A DNA stretch of 64,000 nt from Hamiltosporidium tvaerminnensis. Lineage: Eukaryota; Microsporidia; Dubosqiidae. A model generated the notes under the pieces. That model was given only the letters and a program-made list of their open reading frames with translations. It was not told the origin of the DNA and ran no database searches. Shown piece by piece: positions 43,501 to 54,565 of the stretch. Position 1 is the first letter of the stretch; the number at the start of each line of letters is the position of its first letter. The position numbers and the translations under genes were made by a program. The stretch covers positions 250,501 through 314,500 of the forward strand of contig JAKIMF020000001.1 in assembly GCA_022605425.2 (NCBI GenBank), read 5' to 3'.

Positions 43501-44342
43501 TGGTAAGACTGTGGATCATCTAGCAACTAGATGTGAAAAAATGCTAGGCCATGATTACACTAGACGGCATAATGAAGTGGTTAGATGCCTACACCTTCTC
43601 CTTCTAAATAGATATAAGTTTAAGTCTTCAAAACGAATAAGGAGCCACTCAGTTCAAGAAATTCTTGATAATGAGTATGCAGAGATAAGAGTGGACACCA
43701 GAATTAAAACTGATGTTAAAATTCGGAATAACAGACCAGACATATTTATTTTAGATAAGAAGAAGAATAAGATAACACTCATTGAAGTAGGAATCACTTC
43801 CCAAGATTCACTTCAAATAGTTGAAACTGAAAAACTTAGGAAGTATGACCTGCTAGCCAATGAGTTGGGCCTTATTTATAAGTGTAGTGTTGAGATAATC
43901 CCTTATGTGATGACCTGGGACGGTATTGTGACAAAATACCATAAATCTCATCTTAAAAGACTAGAAATACCCATGAATGTAGAAGCATACATTCAGTCTA
44001 TAGTACTTAAAAAGACAGTCGAAACTATTTCCTTTGATCGACGAAGAGGACTTGAGTCAGGACTAAATGCCGAAGAGAGCTGGGAGAGAGCGTCAATGGG
44101 TGTTATTATGAGATCAGAGATGCATGAGGAACCAATACCCCCTTTAAAAGAAGCGAAAACAGAGGAAGATGGTGCCAAAAATTTTAAACCAAAATATAAA
44201 GCCCCCTTTATTTTACAAGGAGGAACCACTTTAGAGGAACCGACCAATAACATAAATGAAGAGTCGGATTTGGAAGAAGAGACAAAAGTGGTTAAAGAGG
44301 TAGAAGAAAACATGTAAAAAATGGTAAAAAATATTTTAACCC
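40555..44342 (+). mobile_element. R2-like non-LTR retrotransposon, apparently complete ORF
   Basis: The 3' end is fixed at 44342 (TTTTAACCC) by the truncated copy at 21.6 kb. The 5' end is inferred at about 40555 from the flanking ATAAAAATCTCA, leaving almost no 5' UTR. The 3' UTR is only about 25 bp. Base and codon use (less A/T-biased, more GC at codon third positions) is visibly unlike neighbouring genes, consistent with recent arrival. Confidence 0.82.
40556..44317 (+). CDS. R2-like LINE polyprotein: reverse transcriptase plus restriction-like endonuclease (1253 aa)
   Basis: Residues 1-100 are a basic then Pro/Ser-rich N-terminus without an obvious C2H2 finger. The reverse transcriptase spans about 440-760: WKAAGIDGIY (451-460), LIPKG, RPITCMSNLYK, WIDVKKAYDSIDH, GILQGDSLSPLLF and the catalytic FIDD (682-685, where FADD or YADD is usual). 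A thumb-like helical region follows. The zinc knuckle is C976-x2-C979-x8-H988-x4-C993. The PD-(D/E)xK nuclease shows RPD (1060-1062) and IEVG (1076-1079). The RT then CCHC then nuclease order is that of the R2/R4/CRE-type early LINE branch. No APE nuclease is present. The single frame is uninterrupted, so it may be active. Which clade it belongs to is not settled here. Confidence 0.92.
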   Translation: MGRKKNVSSEISNNTKIKAANDADEVKKSDSEIQKCKLHPPAIPLPSSSYTTITPPPPSQTCSKMQNSGLDTLPSPNTPVPSSVEVSACEPSYDMTSPCTLATPEGNRLMALRTIFDSVTADPKEWPRIVFFAVQTRFERMPRNGWTELHRYYNEKFGCTETLEVLKKLAQSEMGKDVKSEENGERRRIATCLADTCTLTDTTEYINLRDKFLSKIKEISENEIGKVVVRTRKHPNELVDSKVLDLINRVVGEYAGAHVPESITEAAYIMQAAQVCYDEATRKEKPRSAWKENIESKISKLVLSKDLLEKARKQEKLSTSETKSLKKIMREFNLNLSSVTDLSEALVKKNESLNVYEKKITMHESRKQFRKENRMFELFRGRFYRGLSERVESEHVVSRDEIVSFWSTMWNKNDDTVTYDDYLIPFVSDNHPTTFPSLDEFVNIINWLPNWKAAGIDGIYNFFIKKLTTLHKYLYDIVKVICLEGTPQADWFYCGLTYLIPKGIPRRGSDYRPITCMSNLYKLTTKCVTKVVQLEVERRGLLAENQLGAVRGVQGAKEQALLNIALNKEYGNNLKATWIDVKKAYDSIDHAYLTQCIENLNLPDWILKFIKVIISKWKIDISVGPEKIMSKKIDRGILQGDSLSPLLFVLCMDPLSRKLNEKYTKVTVQTDAESHSTNHLLFIDDLKLLAKDSSTLSAMTGEAKEFLEVIGLEINKEKSATNDTCCEDTATLLEGVSVYKYLGIIEDSRGIPTRSSFEEVQSKLISRVERLCHTRLNAKNLFSAINQHAISLINYHIGVLRLEPADFSKLDDVVRAVLVKNKIHLRPGCKERLYLPRTELGRGLHSVELRSEHMLLQLLDCLEKSKEISTRRAAILKVENNNKTHLALIKGFLKVKYRLAEEVTKKSLEEAQLAKLYNEIEKQKLHSKLYNARKNELVSVSDSSRWLKRGNIRPRNEAVFCYIQDRNVFWGADGVCQHCGKSGKTVDHLATRCEKMLGHDYTRRHNEVVRCLHLLLLNRYKFKSSKRIRSHSVQEILDNEYAEIRVDTRIKTDVKIRNNRPDIFILDKKKNKITLIEVGITSQDSLQIVETEKLRKYDLLANELGLIYKCSVEIIPYVMTWDGIVTKYHKSHLKRLEIPMNVEAYIQSIVLKKTVETISFDRRRGLESGLNAEESWERASMGVIMRSEMHEEPIPPLKEAKTEEDGAKNFKPKYKAPFILQGGTTLEEPTNNINEESDLEEETKVVKEVEENM

Positions 44343-47300
44343 AGAATTTTATTAAATAAAAATCTCAGTTAATTAATTTTATCTCTTTTTAATGTTTTTC
44401 TTGTATCTTTCTGATCACTTGATAAGCTTTCTCTTTTATATTAAAATATAAATAAATATTTTTTTAAATTATTTTCACTTAAATTAAAGACTTTTCAGTT
44501 TTAAAATTCTAAATACAAAAAAAAAGCTTTTTTAAGAAATCTAAGTATTACAATCATTAAAAAAATTTTAATGAGAAGAATTTCTAGATAAATAAATATT
44601 TTATTTCATTACATTTTTTTTCTCCTTTGATGATTATTTATATTTATTAAATATTTTATTTCTTTACATTTCCTTTCTGCTTTTAAATATAAATATTTTT
44701 TGTGTGAAGAGTTTGATTTAAATTTTTTTTATTTCATAAATAATATTTTGTATGATTAAGTTCGGCTATAAAACCACAATTCATATTAAATATAATTATT
44801 TCTATATTTGTCCATTTAATCTGATCTTAAAAAATTAATAACGAATAAAATATCAAAATAATAAAGTAAGTTTTTTTAGGAAATAATATAAAATAAATTT
44901 TCTCTTTTATTATAAGGATGAATATATATATCAAATTACTTATATAATTTAATGGTTCTATTCATCCTTTTCTCTTTAAAAATATTTTCTTAATTTAAAA
45001 TTAATATCTATTGTAGCTTACTTTCAAATTTAAAAGAAATTTTGTTTTAACATATTTATATCAAATTGTTTATACGGATTTTAATGGTAATAAAAATTTT
45101 AAATTTTATATTTGAGAGATTTATAGGCTAAACTACATTTAAAATGATTATTTTCAATATATTAGAGAGACCAAGGCTCGTGCAGGGTTTTAGCGTTGAG
45201 AATAGATGAAAATAAATCTTAATATATTTTTTCTTAAATACGAACGAATGCATTTTATATTTGGAGTGCAATCAGCATTCTAATAATTTATTTTTATATT
45301 ATTTGATTTATGATAAAAAAAAAGTAGACAAGTTTAAATAAAAAAAATATTTTGTGAAATCAATTTTGAATGCAAATAAAATTCGATATCTAAAAAATCA
45401 ATATAAAATTTGTTTTTAAAAGTCATAAAAAAGTATAAGAAATGTATTTGAAATAGTATCTAATATATATTTTAATAAAAATTTAATGTATTTTCATATG
45501 TTTTGTGAAAATTAATGTATAAATTATTTACTATTTTTGCGTATAAATTTTTGTTAACATGCTTCTTAAACTTAAATTAATAATTGAAAGAAAACTTGGA
45601 GAATAATTCCAAAAAAAATATGAGAACAGTATTTGAAACACACATCTTAAAGAACAACGCCCTAATATTTTTCTCGAAGAGTCAATGATCTTGATATTAT
45701 CAAGTATCTAAATCGATACCTTTTCTTTAGTATTCAATTCCAATATATAACGCTTTGCTTTCATTTTTTTGTCCTTAAGGCTAATAATACTTATATAAGA
45801 ATCATGTTTAGAAAAAAAACCGCTTTAACTATAACAATACCCCTGTAAAATTTAAGCTTTGAATATAATCGAAAATTTTTGAGCGAAAAAAATTTTGCTT
45901 TAATCTAAGATTAAGGTAGGAAAATATATTATTTGCCTAAAAAATGCTTAATACTGGTAATAAATGACCGGAAATATATATTATGTAGCTCAATCAATGC
46001 TTTATTTATATAATATATATTATTCACGAGAGGTTAACTTAGATAAACCAATATCTTCATCTTAGATTACTTCAATCGGATCATATTGAACGAAAAATTT
46101 CATATTACATTATTCGACTAATGTCAGACACAAAAAAGTTTATTTTGTCGAAAATAAATATTTATATTCAATTTTTGAATTATGTGAAGATAGCTAGTCT
46201 ATTCAACTATCTAGAAATTAAATGAATAGAAAACTTAAAGAACCTGACTTACACAAGAAGTTGATGGCTATCAAATATACACAGGAATATGAAATAAAAA
46301 AATATCACAAAAAATGAATTGACACATCTTTATATATAGCAATGAAGTGAAACCAACCAGAGTTTTGATAAAACTGAAAATTAAGCGTGATTTATTTAAT
46401 TTCTAGGTTTCTAAATACATTAAAATATTAAATCAAAAAATGCAGACTTTCTTCGGTTCATATCAACTTAAATATATTTGGTAGAGATTAATCTTATTTA
46501 AATATTACGTTTATTATAGATGTACTCTGAAAAAATGTATTATATATTTAATACAAACATTTATATAAAAATATTGTCGCATAATATACTCAATTCCGAC
46601 TTTTTTTTGTAAATATTTAAATCTAAATATCATGAAGAGCTATTAACATCTCACTGTAAAAGAATTAAAAAATATTTAGAAAAATTGAGAAACCAATGTT
46701 ATAAATAGAGACTCGATATATTTTCGGTAATAAATTACATCTATATGTTATACAAATTATAATAAATTTCTACATAAACACAAAAATATATTAATAAAAA
46801 CCAAAATATATAACTTATTCTTAAAGTTTCGGATCTTTCTATAAATTTGGTACCAATATTTTTCTGTCGCAATAAATTTGATGTACTCCAAATATATCAG
46901 AGCTTGGTACTTATCAGCCAACCAGCAAAATAAACCTAATCATAACTTTATATTTTCATTGATGATGAATAGTAACGTACAAGCTAGAGAAATAAAATGA
47001 GTCGAAAAACTCACAAGAAATACCGTCAGAATAAAAATAGTATTTTTGTGGTTTTTTTTCCATTTTAAGTCTAAATGTATTACAAAGAGATGTTTAGAGT
47101 ATTATTTAATAGATAATATGGTGTGTTGAAGAATCATATGAGAATAAAACCTTTTGTTTAAAACAAGAATTTGATTTCTAAGATATCTGAACCAATAACC
47201 ATGAAATATATTTTTAAAGCAGTGGTGAAACACATGCAATAATAAGTAAATTTTTTATTAATAGCTCGATCTTTTCCTACGGATGGAACACAATCCAACG

Positions 47301-48026
47301 ATTGATCATAGCTTTGCCAAGTTATAGGCGTATCAAAAGCAATTTTCTTTTGATTGGTTAGGTAGTCAGCCACACACAAACTTTCCGAACAAAAGATAAA
47401 AAAATAATCATAAATATTAACCCAAATTTAAAAATATATTGTAAGCTCTATCTAAAACAGAATAGATATTTTTTTAGAACATTAAAGACATACCTAATTA
47501 CAATATTAATTTGTAAGAATAAAAATATTTTTTCACATATAAACTGATAATAAGTTGAATATTTTAATTCCTTAATTAAAATCTCTATTTATCAAACATT
47601 TTATTATTATTTAATAGATAAGTTAAATTTTTAAAGGTCAAGCGTATTTTATAGTTGCGTTATATCAAACAACAGAAGTTTATATAATATTCTGTTTTAA
47701 ATAAAAACTAATTTTTAGTCTTTTTTATAGATCAACTGATACGATATTTAATCAAATAAAGTAATAAATATATTGATGATCCAAGAATATTTTAAAAGAA
47801 TAAATTAATTTATTATATTTTAGTATATTTTTTGACGAAATTATTTGAAATTTAATTATATATAATTACTATAACAAAATATTTATAAGTTAATAATTAA
47901 ATCTAATTTATAAAGTTATATCTTACTATATTCAATTCGAAAATATGGGCATAAGATATTTTAATCGTATTTTGATTTATAAAGTATAATTATACTATTT
48001 TATACTTATTTTTTTAAAAAAAGAGA
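44343..48026. other. 3.7-kb AT-rich gene desert
   Basis: I see no tRNA, tandem array or recognisable gene. A 73-codon minus-strand frame at 47158-47379 is the only stretch with less biased composition (around DTPITWQSYDQSLDCVPSVG). It has no known motif and may be a relic. Confidence 0.6.
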
Positions 48027-48389
48027 ATACATTTGGGTTTATTTCGATATTTTTTTAAGTTATAATACCTAATATTTCATTCATTACTGGGTAAAAAAGC
48101 GATGTAAAAGGCATATTTTTTTTGCATTCCTGAAAAGCAATGACAAATAGAATATTCTATTGAGAATCTAATAGATTTTCAAACTTTTTTGCAGAATATT
48201 TGAAACAAAGCGCAAAATAAACAAAGTAAATTCTATAAAGACCAACGTTTGGATTCTATAATGTTTTTTGCCTCGAAATCCAAACATATTTAAACAACAA
48301 CGAATAGCTTTTTACATTTTCAATCTTTGAGAAACGAGGTTTCACATTCGTTTTACGTCATTTATAAAAAGGTGAAGAATTTATAACGA

Positions 48390-50272
48390 ATGCCAAAAAA
48401 GGAAAATATTACATCACCAGTAAATAATAATGATACCAAGAATAATAATTCTTTAGAGGACAAAAATTCAATGATCGAACAACAATCAGAATCTGATATA
48501 AAAGAAGATAAAAAGAATCAGAATAGCGAGGAAAAATCTGATATCAAAAAAGATGTTAATATTACCAGTAAAACAATAATAAATACTAAGAAGAATATAA
48601 ATGACGAAGATATTAACAATCAAGAAATTCAACCATCAGAATACCAAAATGAAAACCCCGAACGGAAACTTCTTTTTGAGAACATAGTAGCTCAGAATGA
48701 TCCAATAATAAATATTGAATACAATAATTGTTCGGATATCGACAATGAGTATTCAAATATTAGCTCTAGCAACATAGATGATGAAGATGACAAATCAACT
48801 TATATTGAGGAAGAAACCTATAATGAAATAGAGTATTTAAGTCCAGAAATTTTAAACAACTGTCATAATGAAGATTCTAATTTATCTTCGAATCAAGATA
48901 GCTCGTTTGGTGGGCCAAGGAGTAATGCAAGAAACGCTACGAATCTAGATAATCGTGATAATATGTCAAATAGACATATTAATGGATTTTTGAATAGATC
49001 AAATTTCTCAGGTATAGTACTTCCCGATAATTATAGCCTACCATCCCCGTATATATACGAAGAAAATGAAGCATCTGACATAATAATGCCAACTGAAAAT
49101 GACACATCGACAAATACGTTTGAAAATCAGATCAATGGCAACAATATTTTCGAAAGACTTCCACAAACTATACGATTCAGAACAAATAGAAATATTAGAA
49201 ATCCAGAGTTTATTAGGTCTAGAATAATAAATGATTCAGAGAGACCACTATCAAATATACCACCACCAAATACCAGAATGAATAGAGATTTGCGGGAAGA
49301 GCAAAATATCTTCAACCCTTATACATCAAGAATAACCAACTACTATAGCTTTTATCACTCACTTGGTTCCTTTGAAGGCAAATATGAGAACAAATTTGCC
49401 GGAGATTCAATGTTGGCTTATATTTGTGAAAGTGAATCCGACGAAGATACAGAAATCGGAAATCCAAGAATTCTAAGAAGAATGAATACACTTGCCACAG
49501 AAAACGGAACAAATGTTTCGGGTATAAGTAGTTCAGATGAAGAAGATGATTCAAGTAGTTTTTTTATGAAACCATATGTATGTTCCAATTGTTGTAACAA
49601 TGATGTTTCCGATGAGGAATATGAATATAAGGATCAAAACAAGGAAAACGGTACGCAAGAGTTTATGAATCATGATGAAATGATTGAGTCTGATAGTGAC
49701 TACTCCCGTCAAATCTATTTATGGGAATATTATATGAAATACGGGAAATTTGCACCAGAAGATACACCTAGTGATCCAAGTAGCAATGACAATAGTTCTG
49801 ACTCAAATAATTTTGAATGTGAGGATGATAACTTTTCATCAGAAACGAAAGAAATAACTAAAATATTCAAAGATTTCCCTCATGGACAAAGCAAATCTGA
49901 ATTCAACAAACAATCCCCCGAAAAACAAACATGGGAATGTTGTAAAAAGGAAAATGAAATGACAAATAACTCGTCAAATACAAGTTCTTCAAACTCAACT
50001 GAAACAAAAGAGAAGAATAGCAGAAAAACCAAAAAAAATGAAAAGAAAAAACAAGAAAATAGCGAGACAAATCAAGGTGATTTCAATATGCGGAGGCAAA
50101 ACTGACATGGGATAATGACATTACGGAAATTGCAACAGAACCACAAAACAATTCTGAGCCATGCGAAGAAGACACAGAAGAGTGTTCAGAATTCAATCAA
50201 GACTCTGGTTATGATGCACCAAATACTGATTTTGATTCCGAAGGAGAATACTATGCGGAAGACGATAACTGA
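48390..50272 (+). pseudogene. Family B acidic Asn/Ser-rich protein, right copy, frameshifted near the C-terminus
   Basis: MPKKENITSPVNNNDTKNNN is open for 571 codons to a TGA at 50103. One A is missing relative to the left copy (AACTGACATGG against AACATGACATGG). In the shifted frame the acidic tail continues to YYAEDDN-stop at 50272, so about 57 C-terminal residues are lost. Motifs shared with the left copy are IRFRTNRNIRN, YVCSNCCNNDVSDE, LWEYYMKYGKFAPED and SEFNKQSPEKQTWEC. The N-terminal 150 or so residues and the C-terminal part are close to identical between copies, while the middle differs strongly. The truncated product might still work. Function unknown. Confidence 0.8.
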
Positions 50273-51654
50273 AACTAATAAATAAATACAATAAACATTT
50301 CTTTCTTTACATTTCAAGTCATTTATGTTTTTTAAAATACAAGTATATTATTCCTATCGTATTGAATTCTTTGAAATAAATTTACAGAAATGAAAAAAAA
50401 TTTGTTCTGTGAGGAATCCCAAAACCAATGCTTTTTATAATTTTATTTATTTATATTAAGTATTCGATTATTCAAAAATAATAACTTTAAATTATTTGAT
50501 TAAGTATTTTTGAATAGTTCGTAAATAATTATAACCAAATACAAAATACAAAATATATTCTACTAAAGTAAATAATATTTATTGAAATCAGCTATATAAA
50601 CTTTAAAATACTTATAAATCCTTGAAACATATTAATTTTTAATAAAAAACGCTGTATATTTCAATAATTTTCTATAAATTATTTTACTCGCATATTTAAT
50701 TGTAATTTTTTTTAAAAAATGCAATTAATAGTATAAAAATAGACAAACACGTTTCTAATATGATTTTTATTGTTTTTTAATTGAATACTAATTTTGACTT
50801 ACTATATTAAAATAATTTATCAAATAATATATTTATACACAAAGCAGGAATTTATTAGTAAATATAAACTAGCGACGGATACAGCAAAAATCTAATATTG
50901 AAGAAAATGATAAATACATCTTAATATTTATTTTATGTTCGAACTGATAGAATATCATTCTTATAAATTGTTTTTTTTTGTTATAAGATTGTAAAAAGAG
51001 AATAATTACATTAAAAATTATCTTCTTGGAAATGTGTGTGTAGAATCAGTGTGAAAATAATTGCTTGCACTGTGGTGGAATATGTACCACACTGGATATA
51101 TAGTTTATTCCCCCATAATTCCGAGTTACAACCGATTAAAAGAAAGAATGATAACTTCCATTTGTTCATACTCGACACCGAATGGTAAAAGAGTAATGGA
51201 ATAAGTAAGTTAGTTGTTTTAAGATAATTTAAAACGGTAAAAAAATCTAACTTAATGTATTAATAGTGAATATTTCGATCAAAATCATTAATATAGATCA
51301 AATATAATAATTAGTTACGATATTACTGAAAATAAAATATTATCAGATATTTATTGGAATCAAAATTATGAAAAACTATTAGAAATATAAAGAAATACCA
51401 GATAATAAATTTTCTAATTTTCCGCTTATTTTATTTATGTTCTGGATTTTAATTGCAAAACGATTAAATCTTTTGAACAACCTCAAATAAAATCCAATTA
51501 TTTTTTAAATTGTGCAGAATACGGATATATTTTTTGATTTGAATCACAAGTTAAACAAAAGGTTTTTCAAAAATTTTTAAAAAGCTTCCGAAGTTATATT
51601 TAAAACAAATTACAATTTAATATTATATATATGTCACAGGCAATTTTAATAATT
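50273..51654. other. Spacer within the right arm: family B 3' flank, then an R3 repeat copy at 50990-51200
   Basis: 50273-50760 mirrors 15100-15580. 50990-51200 matches the two flanks of R1 copy E at 35.6-36.5 kb. It lacks an R1 insertion at the corresponding place (about 51120-51135), which makes it a paralogous empty site. Confidence 0.7.
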
Positions 51655-52185
51655 GGGTAATATTCATAATCCCCAAAGCGAATGAGCGATCTGATAAATT
51701 TTTTATTTTATCAAGAGCAAAATCATACATATCAAAATTAGGGCGATTTCAGCAAAAAAATATTAAAAAACAAGCTGAAAAATGTTAAAACCTCCAATTT
51801 AATATATACTGCCACTAAAAAGGTGGATGCTGAGAGTTTTAGTGCCAGGTGTCGACAGAAGCTGCACCGATGCAAGAAACATTGTGACAGTGTTTCTAAA
51901 AATATCAAATGCCAATACTTTTAATTTAAGCTCCAAACATGGCATCTTGATTCAATTTTACGCGAAGAACCAAGCCATAATATGTAATTCAAACTTTTCT
52001 TTGTATTGAAAAATTCTAAAGGTCGATATTTCATTCAGAGAATGTGCAAGAGTATCATTCAAAACTGAGTGTCAAGTTCATAATCGATGTGGCTGCAAAA
52101 TGGACGCCTAAATGACAAATTCAAGTGCCTTAATGGAAAAAAAAGCATTGTAACTCGAAATGTTACGAAAAAAGAAATAGCTCTA
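51655..52185 (+). pseudogene. Relic of a KRBA2/SCAND3-type integrase (C-terminal part)
   Basis: Broken frames read in order: IHNPQSE (end of an integrase core, as in HPQSQGSVER); VLVPGVDRSCTDARNIVTVF followed by SSKHGILIQFYAKNQ (the VPVPDVDR..TD.RNI and G-ILNQLYTRNQ segment of KRBA2/SCAND3-like proteins); ISFRECARVSF; CGCK; and CNSKCYEK (the terminal Cys-rich CNSRCH tail). At least four frame changes. Such integrases derive from Ginger/Gypsy-type elements and are often annotated in microsporidian genomes. The identification is by recalled motifs. Confidence 0.62.
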
Positions 52186-52472
52186 ATTAATAAAAGCGCC
52201 TAGATTGAACATATTTTATAAATGTAGATGCTTTTTCGGTATTAGTACATTTTTCTATAATTTTTTTAGATTAGTAATACTTTCTCTTATTTTTTTATCT
52301 TATAAAATAGCAATAAAAAATTTATCAAATTGCCAATTAATTAAATTCCGGGACATATATATATCCATAAACCAATCTTGCTGATTTAATTATAAAAAAA
52401 ATACCGTAAAAGCTATGATGTAAATAGAAAACTTTTTTAATAATTCAGAACACACACATTAAAAGCTAACTT

Positions 52473-54284
52473 TCAGAAGAAGGATTCATGCTCTAAAAAA
52501 TACTCAATTATGCGTATCAATTCACCACATTCATACGAATTAATGCCAAACACAATATTTGAACGAAGCAATCTTATTACATCGAGAAGTTCATCTCGGT
52601 CAAATATTTCAGAAATAGATATATTATTATTCAGCAGATACTTAAATAACCTTGAACAATAGTTTTCATTTTTTGAAGAATAAATTCCAAATCGAGAAAA
52701 TAGATGTTCAATATATTTGAATTCAAAAAAAATTTTGCTTGCTGATTCCTGCCTCATAATGTTATTTAACCAAGTATTTCGGCCATAGAGATATCTGACA
52801 AAGAAGTTTTCTAATATTTCATTTCTCAGCGCAGCAATTACCACATCATTCTGGTCTTCAATTTTAAGTTGTGAAAACATCGCTATAACAGATAGGTTTA
52901 CGTATGTCTTAACCGGTTTATCTGAAAAACTCGCTATTTCAGCACAGGATGATGAAAAATTTCTTAAATTGCAGATCAGCGTGAGAAATACTGTCAGTTC
53001 GTTTTTTTCGTGTTCAAAAAGTTTTACAATATCTTTTGCGAAAAATATTATAAAATTAGCCACTTGAACATAATCCATCTGTGTTCTTTGATATGAATAA
53101 ACCAAAAATAAGGTATCATACAATTTCATTATCATCTCTACAGTTTGGACTTCCAAAAATAGTCTTTTAATCAAAATATCAGTAGTTTCTTTTTTTATTC
53201 GAAGGCAAGTTAAAAAATCTAATGGAATCTTATGATCATATATTTTTTTCTTGAAAACGTCATTAAATTTATCTTCACTCAGGAATGATTCGTTCATATT
53301 TCCAAATTGATCATAATTTATAGCTTGAAAGTTTTTTGCCAAAAGTTTTAAACTATCTTCATAAAATTCTGAAGATGCGTCAAAAAAATAGTTATAATCA
53401 TAAAAATTCAAATCAAAAGTCTCTGTAAAATCAAAACCATCAAAATGTGAACTTTTAATCTCCTCAATTTTAGACTGAATCACATCCAAGTCAAGATTAT
53501 TTTTCGACAAAAATTCATCCATATTTTGTTTTTTATTTGAATATTTAACTAATAGCAAATAAAAAATAAAAAGGTTCTCTATTTCCGAATCTTGAAAAAA
53601 TCTTGCCCATTTTAAAGAATCTGATGTACCATTTTGAGCCAAACGATTTTCAGTATCACTAATAGCATTCTTAATATTCATCAGTGTTTCACTCTTTTTA
53701 AAATCAAAAAAATCATAAGCATTTCTATTGCTGACATTAAATGACTCATCTTGACTTTTTTCAAAAAACGTATTTATCATTTTTGATAGTATCCTTGGCT
53801 TGATAGAAACACTCCTTTTCCTTCTAAAAAGTTCTTTAGTAGACGAATTATAAAGATCCAAATCCTTTTCTACATATAAACGGGTTGGATAGGCTACCCT
53901 AAGGAAGTGATTCTCAAAATCACAATCTTCAAGATAGTTTTTACTATTTTTACGTTCCTTCTTTAAAATGCATTTAATATTAAATCTCAAATAAGGTAAA
54001 ATCCTTTGATTGTCACTAGGTATAAAATTTATATTTTTTGTAACATTTTTATGTAATAATTTGATTTCATGAAGGCTTTTATACACGGGATCAATTTCCT
54101 TTGCTGCTAAAGATGCTGGTTTTTTTGTTTCATCTATATTCGACTTTTCATTAGCACTCAATTCGTTCTTAGATAAAGATGTGAAACGATTACTTCGATG
54201 CAGGTTTCGAAATCTGCTGCCGTTTCTTATAATATTTATCACACGAGAACAACTTACAATGTATATCCAAAAAACCAGACTCAT
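52473..54284 (-). CDS. Family A protein, right copy (603 aa, possibly secreted)
   Basis: Paralogue of 12717-14522 with the same hydrophobic N-terminus (MSLVFWIYIVSCSRV). The first 480 or so residues differ at only about 20 positions. The last 120 (from about QNDVVIAALRNEI) differ at about half, yet keep FDRDELL and ECGELIRIIEYFL, and end HESFF instead of a two-residue tail. The frame is intact in both copies, unlike family B. It converges with the right family B gene. Role unknown. Confidence 0.75.
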   Translation of the reverse strand: MSLVFWIYIVSCSRVINIIRNGSRFRNLHRSNRFTSLSKNELSANEKSNIDETKKPASLAAKEIDPVYKSLHEIKLLHKNVTKNINFIPSDNQRILPYLRFNIKCILKKERKNSKNYLEDCDFENHFLRVAYPTRLYVEKDLDLYNSSTKELFRRKRSVSIKPRILSKMINTFFEKSQDESFNVSNRNAYDFFDFKKSETLMNIKNAISDTENRLAQNGTSDSLKWARFFQDSEIENLFIFYLLLVKYSNKKQNMDEFLSKNNLDLDVIQSKIEEIKSSHFDGFDFTETFDLNFYDYNYFFDASSEFYEDSLKLLAKNFQAINYDQFGNMNESFLSEDKFNDVFKKKIYDHKIPLDFLTCLRIKKETTDILIKRLFLEVQTVEMIMKLYDTLFLVYSYQRTQMDYVQVANFIIFFAKDIVKLFEHEKNELTVFLTLICNLRNFSSSCAEIASFSDKPVKTYVNLSVIAMFSQLKIEDQNDVVIAALRNEILENFFVRYLYGRNTWLNNIMRQESASKIFFEFKYIEHLFSRFGIYSSKNENYCSRLFKYLLNNNISISEIFDRDELLDVIRLLRSNIVFGINSYECGELIRIIEYFLEHESFF

Positions 54285-54565
54285 ATAAGGAGTAAATTAA
54301 AATATTATATTTAAACATAATAAATGATAAATTAATTTTCCTAATTAAATTCTAATATAAATTTGATCTTTAATATAATAAGAAAAAAACAGAATAAAAA
54401 ATATTCTGTTTTTGATTCCATTTTCTTGGTTTTTAATATAGATTTTACAATCGAATCTCTTCTTTTTAAATATTTAGATTAAAAAACCACTAAAATGTAA
54501 ATAATCAAATTATTTATGTCTATAAAAGGAAGATAATCCAATTCAATTTATAATTTTTCTAATAT

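Larger units (their letters stand above)
48027..54565 (-). repeat. Right arm of the inverted duplication
   Basis: The reverse complement matches 12436-17840. The arms flank about 30 kb of unrelated sequence. The extra length relative to the left arm lies between 50760 and 52450 and includes an R3 copy and an integrase relic. Confidence 0.9.

Noticed and set aside
47158-47379. A 73-codon minus-strand frame with less biased composition
   Set aside because: No recognisable family; could be a relic, but evidence is insufficient.
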